A model generated the notes under the pieces. The model had not been told where the DNA came from and did no database searches. It saw only the letters and a program-made list of their open reading frames with translations. From positions 32,681-96,680 of the forward strand of contig JBAZVN010000014.1 in assembly GCA_041660815.1 (NCBI GenBank): DNA of 64,000 nucleotides, in the 5' to 3' direction. The stretch comes from PALSA-1006 sp041660815 (GTDB taxonomy: Bacteria > Pseudomonadota > Gammaproteobacteria > Burkholderiales > Gallionellaceae). A program made the position numbers and the translations under genes. Below are positions 9,296 to 18,739 of the stretch, piece after piece (the stretch's first letter is position 1; every line of letters begins with the position of its first letter).

Positions 9296-10114
9296 ATGCC
9301 CCCTAAATTTATCGGTGTAACAGGATTGCCCCGTGCAGGCTCAACCTTGCTGTGTCAGCTGCTTGCGCAGCATCCTGAAGTTCAGTGTGAAGGGCACAGC
9401 TCGCCGCTGTGCAATACCCTGTTGGGTATTCGGCGCATGATTAGCGATGACCAGTTTTTTCTTTCCCAGCTGGATAATTCCTTTGAGTCCAGCTATGCGC
9501 ATTTGGCCTCCGCAATGCGGGGTTTTTTGCGCGGCTGGAATCATGATTGCACCAAGAAAGCGGTGGTGGATAAAAACCGAGCCTGGTTGCATGCGATAGA
9601 GTTGTTACTGCATATTGAGCCGGAGGCTAAACTGGTGGTTTGCTTGCGCGAACTGGGGCAAATATACGGCTCGATTGAGGCACAGCATCAGCGCACCATT
9701 CTGGTTGATTTTATCGATCATTTGGCTGATTACGATCGCTTTGGCCGGGCAGATGTATTGTTTGCCAAGGATAAAGCGATTGGCGCGCCGATGATTTCAT
9801 TGCATGCCGTCCCGGACCTGCCGAAACATGTGCAGGAGCGTCTATATTTTGTGCGATTTGAAGATATGGTTGAGCAGCCGGTTGCCTGCATGTCGCATCT
9901 GTATTCCTGGTTGGGACTTGCACCGTTCGAGATTAATCCGAATAAATTGCTTACCGGTATTCAGGAAAGCGACAGTCATTACCGTATGAAGTATTCGCAC
10001 AAACAGTCCGAGAAAATTAGCAAGCCGCAAAAACATGAGATTCCGCCGCGAATCCAGGCGCAGATTGAGTCGGCCTGCGCGTGGTATTACCAGATGTATT
10101 ATCCAAAGCGCTAA
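9296..10114 (+). CDS. sulfotransferase-family protein
   Basis: 272 aa. The N-terminal GLPRAGSTLLCQLLAQHPEV is the PAPS 5'-phosphosulfate-binding loop of sulfotransferases. VCLRELGQIYGSIEAQH and YFVRFEDMVEQPVACMSHLYSWLG match the 3'-phosphate-binding and C-terminal parts of the family. It would transfer sulfate from PAPS to an unknown acceptor (glycan, lipid or peptide). TTTGGAG lies upstream of the ATG. Divergent from the HD/ParA genes. Confidence 0.85.
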   Translation: MPPKFIGVTGLPRAGSTLLCQLLAQHPEVQCEGHSSPLCNTLLGIRRMISDDQFFLSQLDNSFESSYAHLASAMRGFLRGWNHDCTKKAVVDKNRAWLHAIELLLHIEPEAKLVVCLRELGQIYGSIEAQHQRTILVDFIDHLADYDRFGRADVLFAKDKAIGAPMISLHAVPDLPKHVQERLYFVRFEDMVEQPVACMSHLYSWLGLAPFEINPNKLLTGIQESDSHYRMKYSHKQSEKISKPQKHEIPPRIQAQIESACAWYYQMYYPKR

Positions 10115-10165
10115 GGTGTTGCAAGCGGCGTAGAGCGTTTTAAAAATTCTATTTATTTGTGCCTT

Positions 10166-12706
10166 TTATTTTTGCAACGTTCTGCTTAATCCCTCGCACA
10201 ACGCTTCGATACTGTGCGGATTATTTAATTTTTCAGAATTAATCCAGAAGGTATCTTCGGCGCGTGCGCCCAGGGTGTTAACTTTGGCGCGTTGCAATTC
10301 GATGTGATTTTGCTCGAAGTAATAGGCGATGCTGGCAAGTAACCCGGTCCGGTCACCGGCGATGAGCGAGAGCATGAAATTTCCCTTGTCATCTTTTTGA
10401 ATCACCACTTCAGCCGGTATCGGGAAATGTTTTTGTTGGCGGCTGAAGCGGCCAATTTTGGGAACAGTTGGCGTGTCGGTTTGGGTGAGAACCAAAGCCA
10501 GCTCGTACTCGATATAATTCATCACATCACGATATTCGATGTTCGAGTTGCCGGCATCCATGACCAGAAAACTATCCAGCGCGTAACCGTGCTGGGTGGT
10601 GTGGATTTTGGCTTCCATGATGTTGTAATTCATGCGCTCAAAAAAACTGCAAATCCGCGCAAACAAATAGGGGCGATCCGGGGCGTAGACCAACACTTGC
10701 ACCCCCTCGCCGATGCGACTGAGACGCGCTTTAACAATCGGTGTGTCAGCATTCACGCGGTGCGCCAACTGGCGCGTATGCCAGGCAATCTCATGCGGCT
10801 CGTGGCGTAAAAAATACTCGGCATCCAGTTGCGCCCAGAGCAGCTCATAGCGTTCCGGGGCAATCGCATACAGACTTAAATTTTCCCGCGCGCGCTGGCG
10901 AATTTCGCCGATCTGATCGGCGATTTTCCCGTCCACCATAAAGCGCCGCGTGGCGTTAAATAAATCTTCCAGCAACTTGCCTTTCCATGCGTTCCAGACC
11001 TTGGCGCTGGTGCCGCGAATATCCGCCACAGTGAGCAAATAAAGAGCGGTGAGATAGCGCTCATTTTTTACTTTGGCGGTAAATGCGGCGATCACATCCT
11101 GATCCGATAAATCCTGTTTTTGTGCCGTTGCAGACATGCTGAGATGGTGCTCAACCAGCCAAACTACCAAGCGGGTATCTTCGCGGCTGATGCCATGTTG
11201 CTTGCAAAAGCGCAAAGCATCACCGCGCCCCAATTTGGAATGATCGCCGCCGCGCCCCTTGGCGATGTCGTGAAATAGTGCGGCGATATACAGCACTTCC
11301 GGACGGGCAAAATCTTTGATGAGTTTGCTGCACAATGGATTTTCAGGCGCGTACTTGGGCAGCGTGAAACGGCGCAGATTTCTCACCACCATCATGATAT
11401 GTTCGTCAACCGTATAGACATGAAATAAATCGTGCTGCATTTGCCCGACCACCCGGCCAAACGCGGGGAGATAGCGTTCCAGAATGCCGTGCTGATTCAT
11501 CCGCCGCAGCGTATGGGTTAAGCCCTGGGGTTGGCGGAATATTTGCATGAACAGGGCGCGGTTTGCGGGATCTTTGCGGAACGCCGCATTAATATTTTTC
11601 CGGCTGCGCCACAAGGCGCGCATGGTGCTCGCGGAAAATCCGATTAATTCTCTATGCTGTTGAATTAAAAGGAAACTTTCGAGTATGGCGGCGGGGCGCA
11701 GATTAAATAAATCTTCGTTGCGCGCTTCCAGAAAATGATCCCGGGCAACAAAATATTGGTTAACCGGAACCACGTTATCCGCTTCGGGAAAAATCCGCGC
11801 ATGCATGTTTTGCAGCAACACGCTATTCAGTTGCAGCACCGCAAGTTTGGTTCGGTAATACCGTTGCATCAGCAATTCACTGGCCAAACGCGAGGTGTTG
11901 GATACGAAGTTCATTTGTTCGGCCAGTGCCGTCTGGTAATCGAACAGCAGGCGATCTTCGCGGCGTTTTGCCAGATGGTGCAAACGGATGCGCAGGGTTT
12001 GCAGCAGAGTTTCATGGCGTGATATTGCCCTCGCTTCTGTTTCGGTAATCAGCTGTGCCCGCGCCAATTCCTGCCAAGTGCTGCCGAAGCCGCAGGCACG
12101 ACTAATCCAGATCACACTTTGCAGGTCACGCAGCCCACCGGGACTCTCTTTAATGTTGGGCTCCAGATTAAAATCGGTATCGATAAACCGCGTATGCCGA
12201 TCCTGCTGTTCCTGTGCCTTTGCCAGATAAAAAGCGCGGCGATCCAAATGCGCCGCAAGGGTATCGCGCAGGGCGATAAATAATTGCGCATTGCCGGTGA
12301 TCAGGCGCGCTTCAAGCAGATTGGTTTGCACCGTGATATCCGCAGCCTCGGTCATACATTCATCAAGCGTGCGAATGCTGTGGCCGATTTCCAGGCCCAC
12401 ATCCCATAACATGCCGATCAACTCCTGCAAGCGCAGTTGCAGTGCTGCATCGGCGGGAGCGGGCAACAGAATGAGGATATCAATATCGGATTTTGGGAAT
12501 AATTCCATGCGTCCGTATCCGCCCACTGCGATGAAAGCCGCTGCATCCGGCATCTGCAGTTGTTGCCAAACTGCTTGCAGATAATGGTCAATCAGTTTGG
12601 TGTGATTGCGTAATAAGCGCTGCGCATGCGGGCGCGCTTCGTAGTCCAATTGCAGAGACTGGCGCGCATCACGCAGCGCATTGCGAATTTGGGCGGTGGT
12701 TTGCAC
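10166..12706 (-). CDS. glnD: bifunctional [protein-PII] uridylyltransferase / UMP-removing enzyme
   Basis: 846 aa, normal for GlnD, the nitrogen sensor that uridylylates PII proteins under nitrogen limitation and removes UMP when glutamine is high. The nucleotidyltransferase site GGYGRMELFPKSDIDIL lies at residues 62-78. A central HD domain (ALFHDIAKGRGGDHSKLG) carries the removing activity, and two ACT domains for glutamine sensing end the protein (from VQVLVYAPDRPYLFARI to the C-terminus). It is downstream of map on the same strand. Confidence 0.97.
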   Translation of the reverse strand: MQTTAQIRNALRDARQSLQLDYEARPHAQRLLRNHTKLIDHYLQAVWQQLQMPDAAAFIAVGGYGRMELFPKSDIDILILLPAPADAALQLRLQELIGMLWDVGLEIGHSIRTLDECMTEAADITVQTNLLEARLITGNAQLFIALRDTLAAHLDRRAFYLAKAQEQQDRHTRFIDTDFNLEPNIKESPGGLRDLQSVIWISRACGFGSTWQELARAQLITETEARAISRHETLLQTLRIRLHHLAKRREDRLLFDYQTALAEQMNFVSNTSRLASELLMQRYYRTKLAVLQLNSVLLQNMHARIFPEADNVVPVNQYFVARDHFLEARNEDLFNLRPAAILESFLLIQQHRELIGFSASTMRALWRSRKNINAAFRKDPANRALFMQIFRQPQGLTHTLRRMNQHGILERYLPAFGRVVGQMQHDLFHVYTVDEHIMMVVRNLRRFTLPKYAPENPLCSKLIKDFARPEVLYIAALFHDIAKGRGGDHSKLGRGDALRFCKQHGISREDTRLVVWLVEHHLSMSATAQKQDLSDQDVIAAFTAKVKNERYLTALYLLTVADIRGTSAKVWNAWKGKLLEDLFNATRRFMVDGKIADQIGEIRQRARENLSLYAIAPERYELLWAQLDAEYFLRHEPHEIAWHTRQLAHRVNADTPIVKARLSRIGEGVQVLVYAPDRPYLFARICSFFERMNYNIMEAKIHTTQHGYALDSFLVMDAGNSNIEYRDVMNYIEYELALVLTQTDTPTVPKIGRFSRQQKHFPIPAEVVIQKDDKGNFMLSLIAGDRTGLLASIAYYFEQNHIELQRAKVNTLGARAEDTFWINSEKLNNPHSIEALCEGLSRTLQK

Positions 12707-12736
12707 GGTTGAAAATAAATCAACTAATACATGTGG

Positions 12737-13531
12737 TTACTGAGCCGGAGGGGGAGGTGAGTCGGCGGATATAGTCAGCACTTCGTAACCGGTTTCGGTG
12801 ACCAGAATAGTGTGTTCCCATTGCGCGGACAAGCTGTGATCTTTTGTCACAACCGTCCAGCCGTCACCGAGTTGTTTGATGCCAGCCTTGCCCGCATTCA
12901 CCATCGGTTCAATGGTGAAAATCATACCCGCTTCCAGACGTTTACCGGAATTGGGTTTGCCGTAATGCAGGACTTGCGGTTCCTCATGGAATTTTTTACC
13001 GATGCCGTGACCGCAAAATTCGCGTACCACGCTGTAGCCCAAGCCTTCCACGAAGCTTTGAATGGCATAACCGATATCCCCCAGAGTTGCCCCTTGCTTG
13101 ACAGCGCGAATGCCGCGCCACATCGCTTCATGGGTTGATTCGCATAAACGCTTTGCCTGAATAGAGGGTTCGCCGACATAAAACATTCGGCTGGTGTCAC
13201 CGTGATAGCCATTCTTAATCGTAGTGATATCCAAATTGACAATGTCGCCGTTTTTTAATTTTTTATCGCCCGGGACGCCGTGACACACCTGATGGTTGAT
13301 CGAAGTGCAAATAGATTTCGGGTAGGGCGCATGTCCATGCGGGGCGTAATTAAGCGGCGCCGGAATACATCCCTGAACATTGATCATATAGTCGTGGCAG
13401 AGCTTATCCAGCTCATCGGTGGTGATGCCGATCTTAACAAACGGTGTGATGTAATCCAAAACTTCGCCCGCCAAACGTCCGGCGATACGCATCTTTTCAA
13501 TTTCTTCGGAGGATTTAATGCTGATAGTCAT
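12737..13531 (-). CDS. map: methionine aminopeptidase, type I
   Basis: 264 aa, standard for type Ia enzymes, which remove the initiator Met from nascent proteins. The metal ligands and active-site residues are all present: the His in NHQVCHGVPG, two Asp in LDITTIKNGYHGDTSRMF, the His in CGHGIGKKFHEEP, Glu in FTIEPMV, and Glu in QWEHTILVTE. The C-terminus has a short Pro-rich tail. It precedes glnD by 30 nt and the two are probably co-transcribed. Confidence 0.97.
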   Translation of the reverse strand: MTISIKSSEEIEKMRIAGRLAGEVLDYITPFVKIGITTDELDKLCHDYMINVQGCIPAPLNYAPHGHAPYPKSICTSINHQVCHGVPGDKKLKNGDIVNLDITTIKNGYHGDTSRMFYVGEPSIQAKRLCESTHEAMWRGIRAVKQGATLGDIGYAIQSFVEGLGYSVVREFCGHGIGKKFHEEPQVLHYGKPNSGKRLEAGMIFTIEPMVNAGKAGIKQLGDGWTVVTKDHSLSAQWEHTILVTETGYEVLTISADSPPPPAQ

Positions 13532-13626
13532 GATATGAATTAATTTGTGAACAGCGCCAAGGATAGAGGATTGAAAGCTTCAATACAACACCAAGCCGGA
13601 AAAAATAGGCGATGGAGAGCGATTAT

Positions 13627-16500
13627 TTAATAGGGTTGCCCGAGCATTAGATAAACCCGCTTTTCTCCGCCTTGGTCAAAACCTTGGGCGACACCCAGAG
13701 TGAGTCCGATGTGCAGCATGTCGTAGCCCAGCAATGTTTCGGCGTTCCACGCTAAGCCTGCGCCGGTTTTATTTTGAATTTTTTCACCATTTTTCCAGGC
13801 GTCTCCCGTGTCCATAAATACCGATAGCGAGTGTCTTCCCAAACCTATTGGGGGGACAAAAAATCCGTCATACACCAACCCCAGGGGAATGCGCCATTCG
13901 GCAGAAATTAATCCAACATTATTTCCGGTCAGCGCGGCAAGCCCGGAAGGATAGCCGCGCAACATAATTTTGCGGCGTCCCAAGTCGTTGAGTCCGTCGG
14001 GACTTATCAGGCTATCCAGTTCTCCGCCCAGCGTGAAGGGGCGAATTTTTGAATCGCCGCTGGCGCCAAACATTCTTAAATGTAAAACATGGCTGTCCCC
14101 CAGAGGGATGTATTCTTTCCAGTCGAGTTGATGCGCGGTTCCGCTGTGGTAGGTGCTACCGGGAAGATCGTAACTTTCGCCGGTATATTGTACGCGACGG
14201 CCCTCGGTTAGGCTGATAGAGCGTTGATAGTATTCCGTATTATCGTATCTTGCGACGACTCCGAGCAAACTGTCATGATAGTTAAAGTCCGGATGATTCA
14301 GGTTGGTGAATGACTCATTTATCTGATCTCTGGAAATTCCCGCGCTCAGATATATGCTGTTATCGCTACTGTTAAACGAGTGATGCACGATGGCTTGGTA
14401 ACGTACTTCGTCGACCAGCATTTGAGTGCGGTCGGTAGCTTTGCCATACATGAGCGTTTGCCGATCCGCGTATAAGGTGAGCCAATTATGGTAGCGATAG
14501 GCGAGGTAACCGCCCACGTTTTGTTGCGAAGTATACAAGTAGGGAACGGCAGTCCATTGATGAAAGCCCAATACATCTGATCCGTATAGCGTGACGCCGG
14601 CATAGGAATTTTGGTCTGCAGTCCAGTAGAGAAATGGCACCCAGGAACGTGGCTGTAAGGTTTGCCAAGGCGAATAATCTTGCACGTTTTCGTAGGGGAA
14701 CGGTTGGTAATCCTCCGCGTTAATAATGGCCTCCACGTGGGGCGGAGTGGGGGAGGTTGTGGCGTAACTGTCTAATTCGCCGGAAGCGAGGGAAAGCTGA
14801 TTGATCACCCAACCCTGTGCAGAATATTCAACGCTGCGATAGCTTGCGTCGGGCATTTCGATGGCTTCGGAAATCCCTGAGGGCGAATTGCTTAACGTAT
14901 TGATTATATTTGAGTTTATATTTACTGTTCGCAAATTCCAGGCGCCATTATGATCGGATGTAAAGTAGATGTCGCTGCCATTTTTTGAAAAATGCGGGTG
15001 AGCTACCCGATCGTTATTTGAAGTCAGAGTTTGCCAGCGATTTTCTTTAATTTTAAATAATTCCAGATTCCAACCACTGCGTTGTCGCTGTACCGATGCA
15101 ACAATTTGTGTGCCGTCGGGTGACCACGCAAGGTGCCCCAAAGTATCACCCAAGGCGAATTCGGAAACTGTTTCAGGATTCTTGCCGTTGGCATCCAATA
15201 AAACCAATTTGCTCTGTCCACGATCCAGTTGTACGGCGGCAATTTTCTTGGCATCGGGGCGCCATGCCGCGCGCACATAGCGACCACACTCGGTGAGGCG
15301 TTCAGGGGCGGCCATATCCGGTTTCCAGCGATATAAATCCACATAATATTTAACGTTGTCACACACTGCGGCTTTGTTCAGCAGTAATCCGCCGGCGTCA
15401 TTCCAATCCATGCCGCCGATGTTGTCGCTTTTAAATAACAGTTCGCTGCTGCCATCCGCACGCAAGCGTCTTATTTGGGGCTGCAAGGCAGCATCATCGT
15501 GATAAAAATACACATCGCCATTGCCCGCGGCACTCAGGTGCCGGTTGATATAGGGCGTCGCGTAAAGTGGTAGTGCGCTTGGAATACTTGAGGCAGCTTG
15601 CGCTGCAAAACGTTGTTGCAAGTAGAGTTGAAATTCTTGCCAGACAACTTGCGCGGATTTGCCGAACATTAATTCAGAGCGCGTGTCCATGCGCCACGGG
15701 ATCAGGTTGTAACTGTAAATACGAATATAGTTGATCGCGGCCTCACGCCCGTAACGCTCGTTAATAAACTTGAAGAAATACGCGCCATATAAATAATTCA
15801 AACCGTTCGGCCAGCGGCTTCCGCTGTAGCCTTCAAAGCTGACCTCGGTCAGCGAGCGTAAACCGTGCTGCACTTCCATGCGCATTTCCGCCTCGTACCA
15901 GGCATTATTTAAGCGGCCATAACCGGCCGCATTATCCGATTCACCATACACGGCCAATCCTTCTGTGACCCAGCTCGGCGCGAAGATTTGCGGAAAGGTG
16001 AGCACCGCAAATAATTCGGCAGGTCGCCCGAAATATTTGCGGTAGGTTTGGGCGGAACCATTTGCCATATCCAGATGCAAAATGTGAATGTATTCGTGTG
16101 CAAATACGTATTCCATCCACGGATTTTGATCCATAAGCTCACCCTCAGCGGGTGTCGGCATGTATATGGTGAATTGGTTGTAGGGTAAAACCGTCGCCCA
16201 GCCGTTGGAAAAATCCACATTGTCCAAAATGACAATTTCGGTTTGCCCTTCGGGTTGCCAATGCAGCCATGCACTGAGCTTGTTGTGGACTTGTTCGGCG
16301 ATGGCGCCCATCTGCCGTGCATAGTCTTGCTGTCCGGCTTCATGGTTGATGCGAAAGTGGGGCGTAACCAGCGTCTTCCAGGGTTTGGAAGGCTCTGGTC
16401 TCATGAAGCCCGGATCGCTAGGAGTGTGTGCCGAGGCGGGCGCAATCGCGCCGGCAAACAGCAACAAGAAGGCATAAAACGAAATGAATTTATGGTTCAC
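13627..16500 (-). CDS. exported zinc metalloprotease / beta-propeller / outer-membrane beta-barrel protein
   Basis: 957 aa. A cleavable signal peptide ends around APASA-H. A gluzincin-like motif HEYIH is at residues 135-139, with a likely third ligand Glu180 in TEGLAVYGES. The middle part (about 320-600) has TolB/PD40-like repeats such as AWSPDGTQIVASVQ and HFSKNGSDIYFTSDHNGAWN. The C-terminal ~330 residues are rich in alternating aromatic strands and end like a surface-antigen (BamA/Omp85-type) barrel. A cell-envelope protease or assembly factor is likely, but the role is not established. Confidence 0.75.
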   Translation of the reverse strand: MNHKFISFYAFLLLFAGAIAPASAHTPSDPGFMRPEPSKPWKTLVTPHFRINHEAGQQDYARQMGAIAEQVHNKLSAWLHWQPEGQTEIVILDNVDFSNGWATVLPYNQFTIYMPTPAEGELMDQNPWMEYVFAHEYIHILHLDMANGSAQTYRKYFGRPAELFAVLTFPQIFAPSWVTEGLAVYGESDNAAGYGRLNNAWYEAEMRMEVQHGLRSLTEVSFEGYSGSRWPNGLNYLYGAYFFKFINERYGREAAINYIRIYSYNLIPWRMDTRSELMFGKSAQVVWQEFQLYLQQRFAAQAASSIPSALPLYATPYINRHLSAAGNGDVYFYHDDAALQPQIRRLRADGSSELLFKSDNIGGMDWNDAGGLLLNKAAVCDNVKYYVDLYRWKPDMAAPERLTECGRYVRAAWRPDAKKIAAVQLDRGQSKLVLLDANGKNPETVSEFALGDTLGHLAWSPDGTQIVASVQRQRSGWNLELFKIKENRWQTLTSNNDRVAHPHFSKNGSDIYFTSDHNGAWNLRTVNINSNIINTLSNSPSGISEAIEMPDASYRSVEYSAQGWVINQLSLASGELDSYATTSPTPPHVEAIINAEDYQPFPYENVQDYSPWQTLQPRSWVPFLYWTADQNSYAGVTLYGSDVLGFHQWTAVPYLYTSQQNVGGYLAYRYHNWLTLYADRQTLMYGKATDRTQMLVDEVRYQAIVHHSFNSSDNSIYLSAGISRDQINESFTNLNHPDFNYHDSLLGVVARYDNTEYYQRSISLTEGRRVQYTGESYDLPGSTYHSGTAHQLDWKEYIPLGDSHVLHLRMFGASGDSKIRPFTLGGELDSLISPDGLNDLGRRKIMLRGYPSGLAALTGNNVGLISAEWRIPLGLVYDGFFVPPIGLGRHSLSVFMDTGDAWKNGEKIQNKTGAGLAWNAETLLGYDMLHIGLTLGVAQGFDQGGEKRVYLMLGQPY

Positions 16501-16596
16501 AAAAACACCTGTCGGAAGAGTTATTCCCGCAGATATTTTAGATGAACGGGATAGCTTTATGCTATCAGTTTTGTCCGGATATTGGCGAATAAAAGC

Positions 16597-16734
16597 TTAG
16601 CGCAACAAATAAGCTGCAACTGTTTTGCCCTTGGCATCCACGACTCGCCAGGATTCATCACCTTGACGCTGGGGGATTTCTGATTTGCTGCCCAGTTTGA
16701 TTGCGGGAATTCCATTTACATAAAGTGTAAGCAT
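16597..16734 (-). CDS. small protein of unknown function
   Basis: 45 aa, beginning MLTLYVNGIPAIKLG. An upstream ATG at 16788 would give 63 residues, but CCGGAGAT is placed well for the ATG at 16734, so the short form is preferred. The text (WRVVDAKGKTVAAYLLR) reads as a compact beta-rich domain. No neighbour explains its job. Confidence 0.55.
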   Translation of the reverse strand: MLTLYVNGIPAIKLGSKSEIPQRQGDESWRVVDAKGKTVAAYLLR

Positions 16735-17061
16735 GATTATCTCCGGTTGGTTAGTGGGAGAAAGCTTAGCCGCTGTGATAAATACCAAAGCGCCGAAAAG
16801 AACGGAGAAACATGCTTAGTTTGATTGGCTTCCGGACGTTTTTAAATAGCTTGGGAAATCCGGCGCTATTCATCCTCTCAACATATTTTTTGACCGGGAT
16901 AATGCGTTTATCCGGTGAGCATTCCTGTAGGGGGTTTTCCTACACGGAGTTCAGATTCCTTTCCTACATGAAATACAGAACTCCTCCGATTTTGTAAAAC
17001 TCGAATCACATTCAAAATGCAACCATCAAATGTGAAATCAAGTTACTAACCGGAGGCAACA
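16735..17061. promoter_or_regulatory. intergenic region with palindromes upstream of flhD
   Basis: No convincing gene here; a 61-codon ORF at 16812-16997 has no family-like features. Two small dyads are visible: GATAA-TGCGT-TTATC near 16898-16912, and TGTAGG...CCTACA at 16926-16944. Another CCTACA follows near 16963. These could be regulator sites or hairpins for the flhD transcript. AACCGGAGG just before the ATG at 17062 is its ribosome-binding site. Confidence 0.4.
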
Positions 17062-17382
17062 ATGAATGCGAACCAAATTCACGAAGAAATCAAAGAAACC
17101 AACCTGACTTTTATGGTGTTAGCGCAGCAGTTGATTCGCGGCGACAAAGAGAGTGCCATGAAAAGTTTCGGGGTAAATGAAGAGATGGCGAATTTGGTTG
17201 CCGGACTTTCACCCGCTCAATTGCTCAAAATGTCCGCATCCAATATGTTGTTATGCTGTTTTCATTTTGATGAGCAAGTGATGCTGAATATGCTCACGGA
17301 TTACAAGAAAGACAGTTTGTTTTCGCGCGCAACATCATCGGGTTACAAGCAAAAACAAATGGCTGAGGCAGTCGCCGCATAA
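17062..17382 (+). CDS. flhD: flagellar transcriptional regulator FlhD
   Basis: 106 aa. It aligns along its length with the FlhD family as I remember it: INLSYLLLAQRLI-like NLTFMVLAQQLI, the INEEMA motif (here VNEEMANLVAGLSPAQLLKM), and LLCCFHFDEQ with the Cys at the position of the inter-subunit disulfide. FlhD normally acts with FlhC to activate flagellar class II genes. No flhC follows, which is unusual. A strong ribosome-binding site (CCGGAGG) precedes the start. Confidence 0.85.
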   Translation: MNANQIHEEIKETNLTFMVLAQQLIRGDKESAMKSFGVNEEMANLVAGLSPAQLLKMSASNMLLCCFHFDEQVMLNMLTDYKKDSLFSRATSSGYKQKQMAEAVAA

Positions 17383-17449
17383 ATATATTGCAGTTTATCC
17401 TTGAGTTTTGTCGGGGCAAGCCGATAACTAATTCAAACAGGAGGCTATC

Positions 17450-17599
17450 ATGATCAAAATATTTCTTACCATAGACCCCGCCACCGGCAGAGGCCTTTAT
17501 GACGACGAAGCAAAGTTGCTCGGAAGATTTTCCTCTGTTTCGGATGCAGAGACTGAATTGGGTGACATGCTGAGATTCTGCAGCATCCGGACTTCTTGA
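17450..17599 (+). CDS. small ORF downstream of flhD
   Basis: 49 aa, starting MIKIFLTIDPATGRGLYDDE and ending CSIRTS, preceded by CAGGAGG at good spacing. It begins 68 nt after the flhD stop on the same strand and could share its transcript. It resembles no FlhC segment. I do not recognise it. Support is the strong ribosome-binding site and position only. Confidence 0.5.
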   Translation: MIKIFLTIDPATGRGLYDDEAKLLGRFSSVSDAETELGDMLRFCSIRTS

Positions 17600-17846
17600 G
17601 CGCAAGCTTGATTGATAAATCTGTGGAAGCATAGCGGTTTCCGCCGAGCTTAACCGATTTGAAAGCTTTCTTAAGGTCGCTCAAGACTGTTCGATTGAAT
17701 TGTAATATATTGAATACATTAGCTATTATCTCGTGGTGCGCAATAAATCTTTCTCCACCCTTCATTTTTCCGCCTTACTCAAAACGCCCGTCATATTCAG
17801 CTCGGCTATAATTCATCCAATAGCTTAAATCTCGCTGAAAGACGGC

Positions 17847-18734
17847 ATGTATAAATCAATTGAAAACTTCGTGGGCAAAACGCCGCTGGTGCAACTCAAG
17901 CGGATTCCCGGCATTACCTCCAACATTATTTTAGCCAAGCTGGAAGGCAATAATCCGGCGGGTTCGGTTAAAGATCGTCCGGCACTTTCAATGATTACGC
18001 GTGCCGAAGCGCGCGGTGACATAAAACCCGGAGATACGCTGATTGAAGCAACCAGCGGCAACACCGGCATTGCGCTGGCGATGGCTGCCGCCATGCGCGG
18101 TTATAAAATGATTCTGGTAATGCCGGAAAATCAAAGTGTGGAGCGCCGCCAAACCATGCGCGCATTCGGCGCGGAACTGGTGCTGACCGCCAAGCAAGGC
18201 AGTATGGAATTGGCGCGCGATACCGCAGAACAATTGCGCAACGCCGGACGCGGCATCATTCTTGACCAATTCGCCAATCCGGATAATCCGCTGGCGCATT
18301 ACGAGGGAACTGCACCGGAAATTTGGCTTGATACGCAGGGCAAAATTACCCATTTCGTCAGCAGCATGGGCACAACCGGAACCATCATGGGATGCTCGCG
18401 CTTCCTTAAGGAAAAAAGTCAATCAATACAGGTGGTTGGTGTGCAGCCGGAAGAGGGCGCACAAATTCCCGGCATTCGTAAATGGCCGGAAGCATATTTG
18501 CCAAAAATATATAGCCCGAAAAATGTGGATAGGGTAGAGCACGTAGGGCAAGCGGATGCGGAAGAAATGGCGCGCCGACTGGCCAGCGAGGAGGGTATTT
18601 TTTGCGGAGTTTCTTCGGGCGGTGCGCTGGCGGTTGCCCTCAGAATTTCTAACAATGTGCAGAATGCCACGATTGTATTTATTGCCTGCGATCGGGGAGA
18701 TCGTTATCTTTCAACCGGGGTGTTTCCTGTTTAA
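17847..18734 (+). CDS. cysM: cysteine synthase B
   Basis: 295 aa. PLP-dependent fold-type II enzyme making cysteine from O-acetylserine and sulfide or thiosulfate. The PLP lysine is in NNPAGSVKDRPALSM, the substrate loop is TSGNTGIALAMA, and the phosphate-binding glycines are in SSMGTTGTIMG. Length, the PEGAQIPGIRKWP segment and EEGIFCGVSSGGA are typical of CysM rather than CysK. The 247 bp before it hold no gene that I can see. Confidence 0.95.
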   Translation: MYKSIENFVGKTPLVQLKRIPGITSNIILAKLEGNNPAGSVKDRPALSMITRAEARGDIKPGDTLIEATSGNTGIALAMAAAMRGYKMILVMPENQSVERRQTMRAFGAELVLTAKQGSMELARDTAEQLRNAGRGIILDQFANPDNPLAHYEGTAPEIWLDTQGKITHFVSSMGTTGTIMGCSRFLKEKSQSIQVVGVQPEEGAQIPGIRKWPEAYLPKIYSPKNVDRVEHVGQADAEEMARRLASEEGIFCGVSSGGALAVALRISNNVQNATIVFIACDRGDRYLSTGVFPV

Positions 18735-18739
18735 CCGGG

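Noticed and set aside
16812..16997. 61-codon ORF upstream of flhD
   Set aside because: No ribosome-binding site of note and no domain-like text; it covers probable regulatory palindromes.
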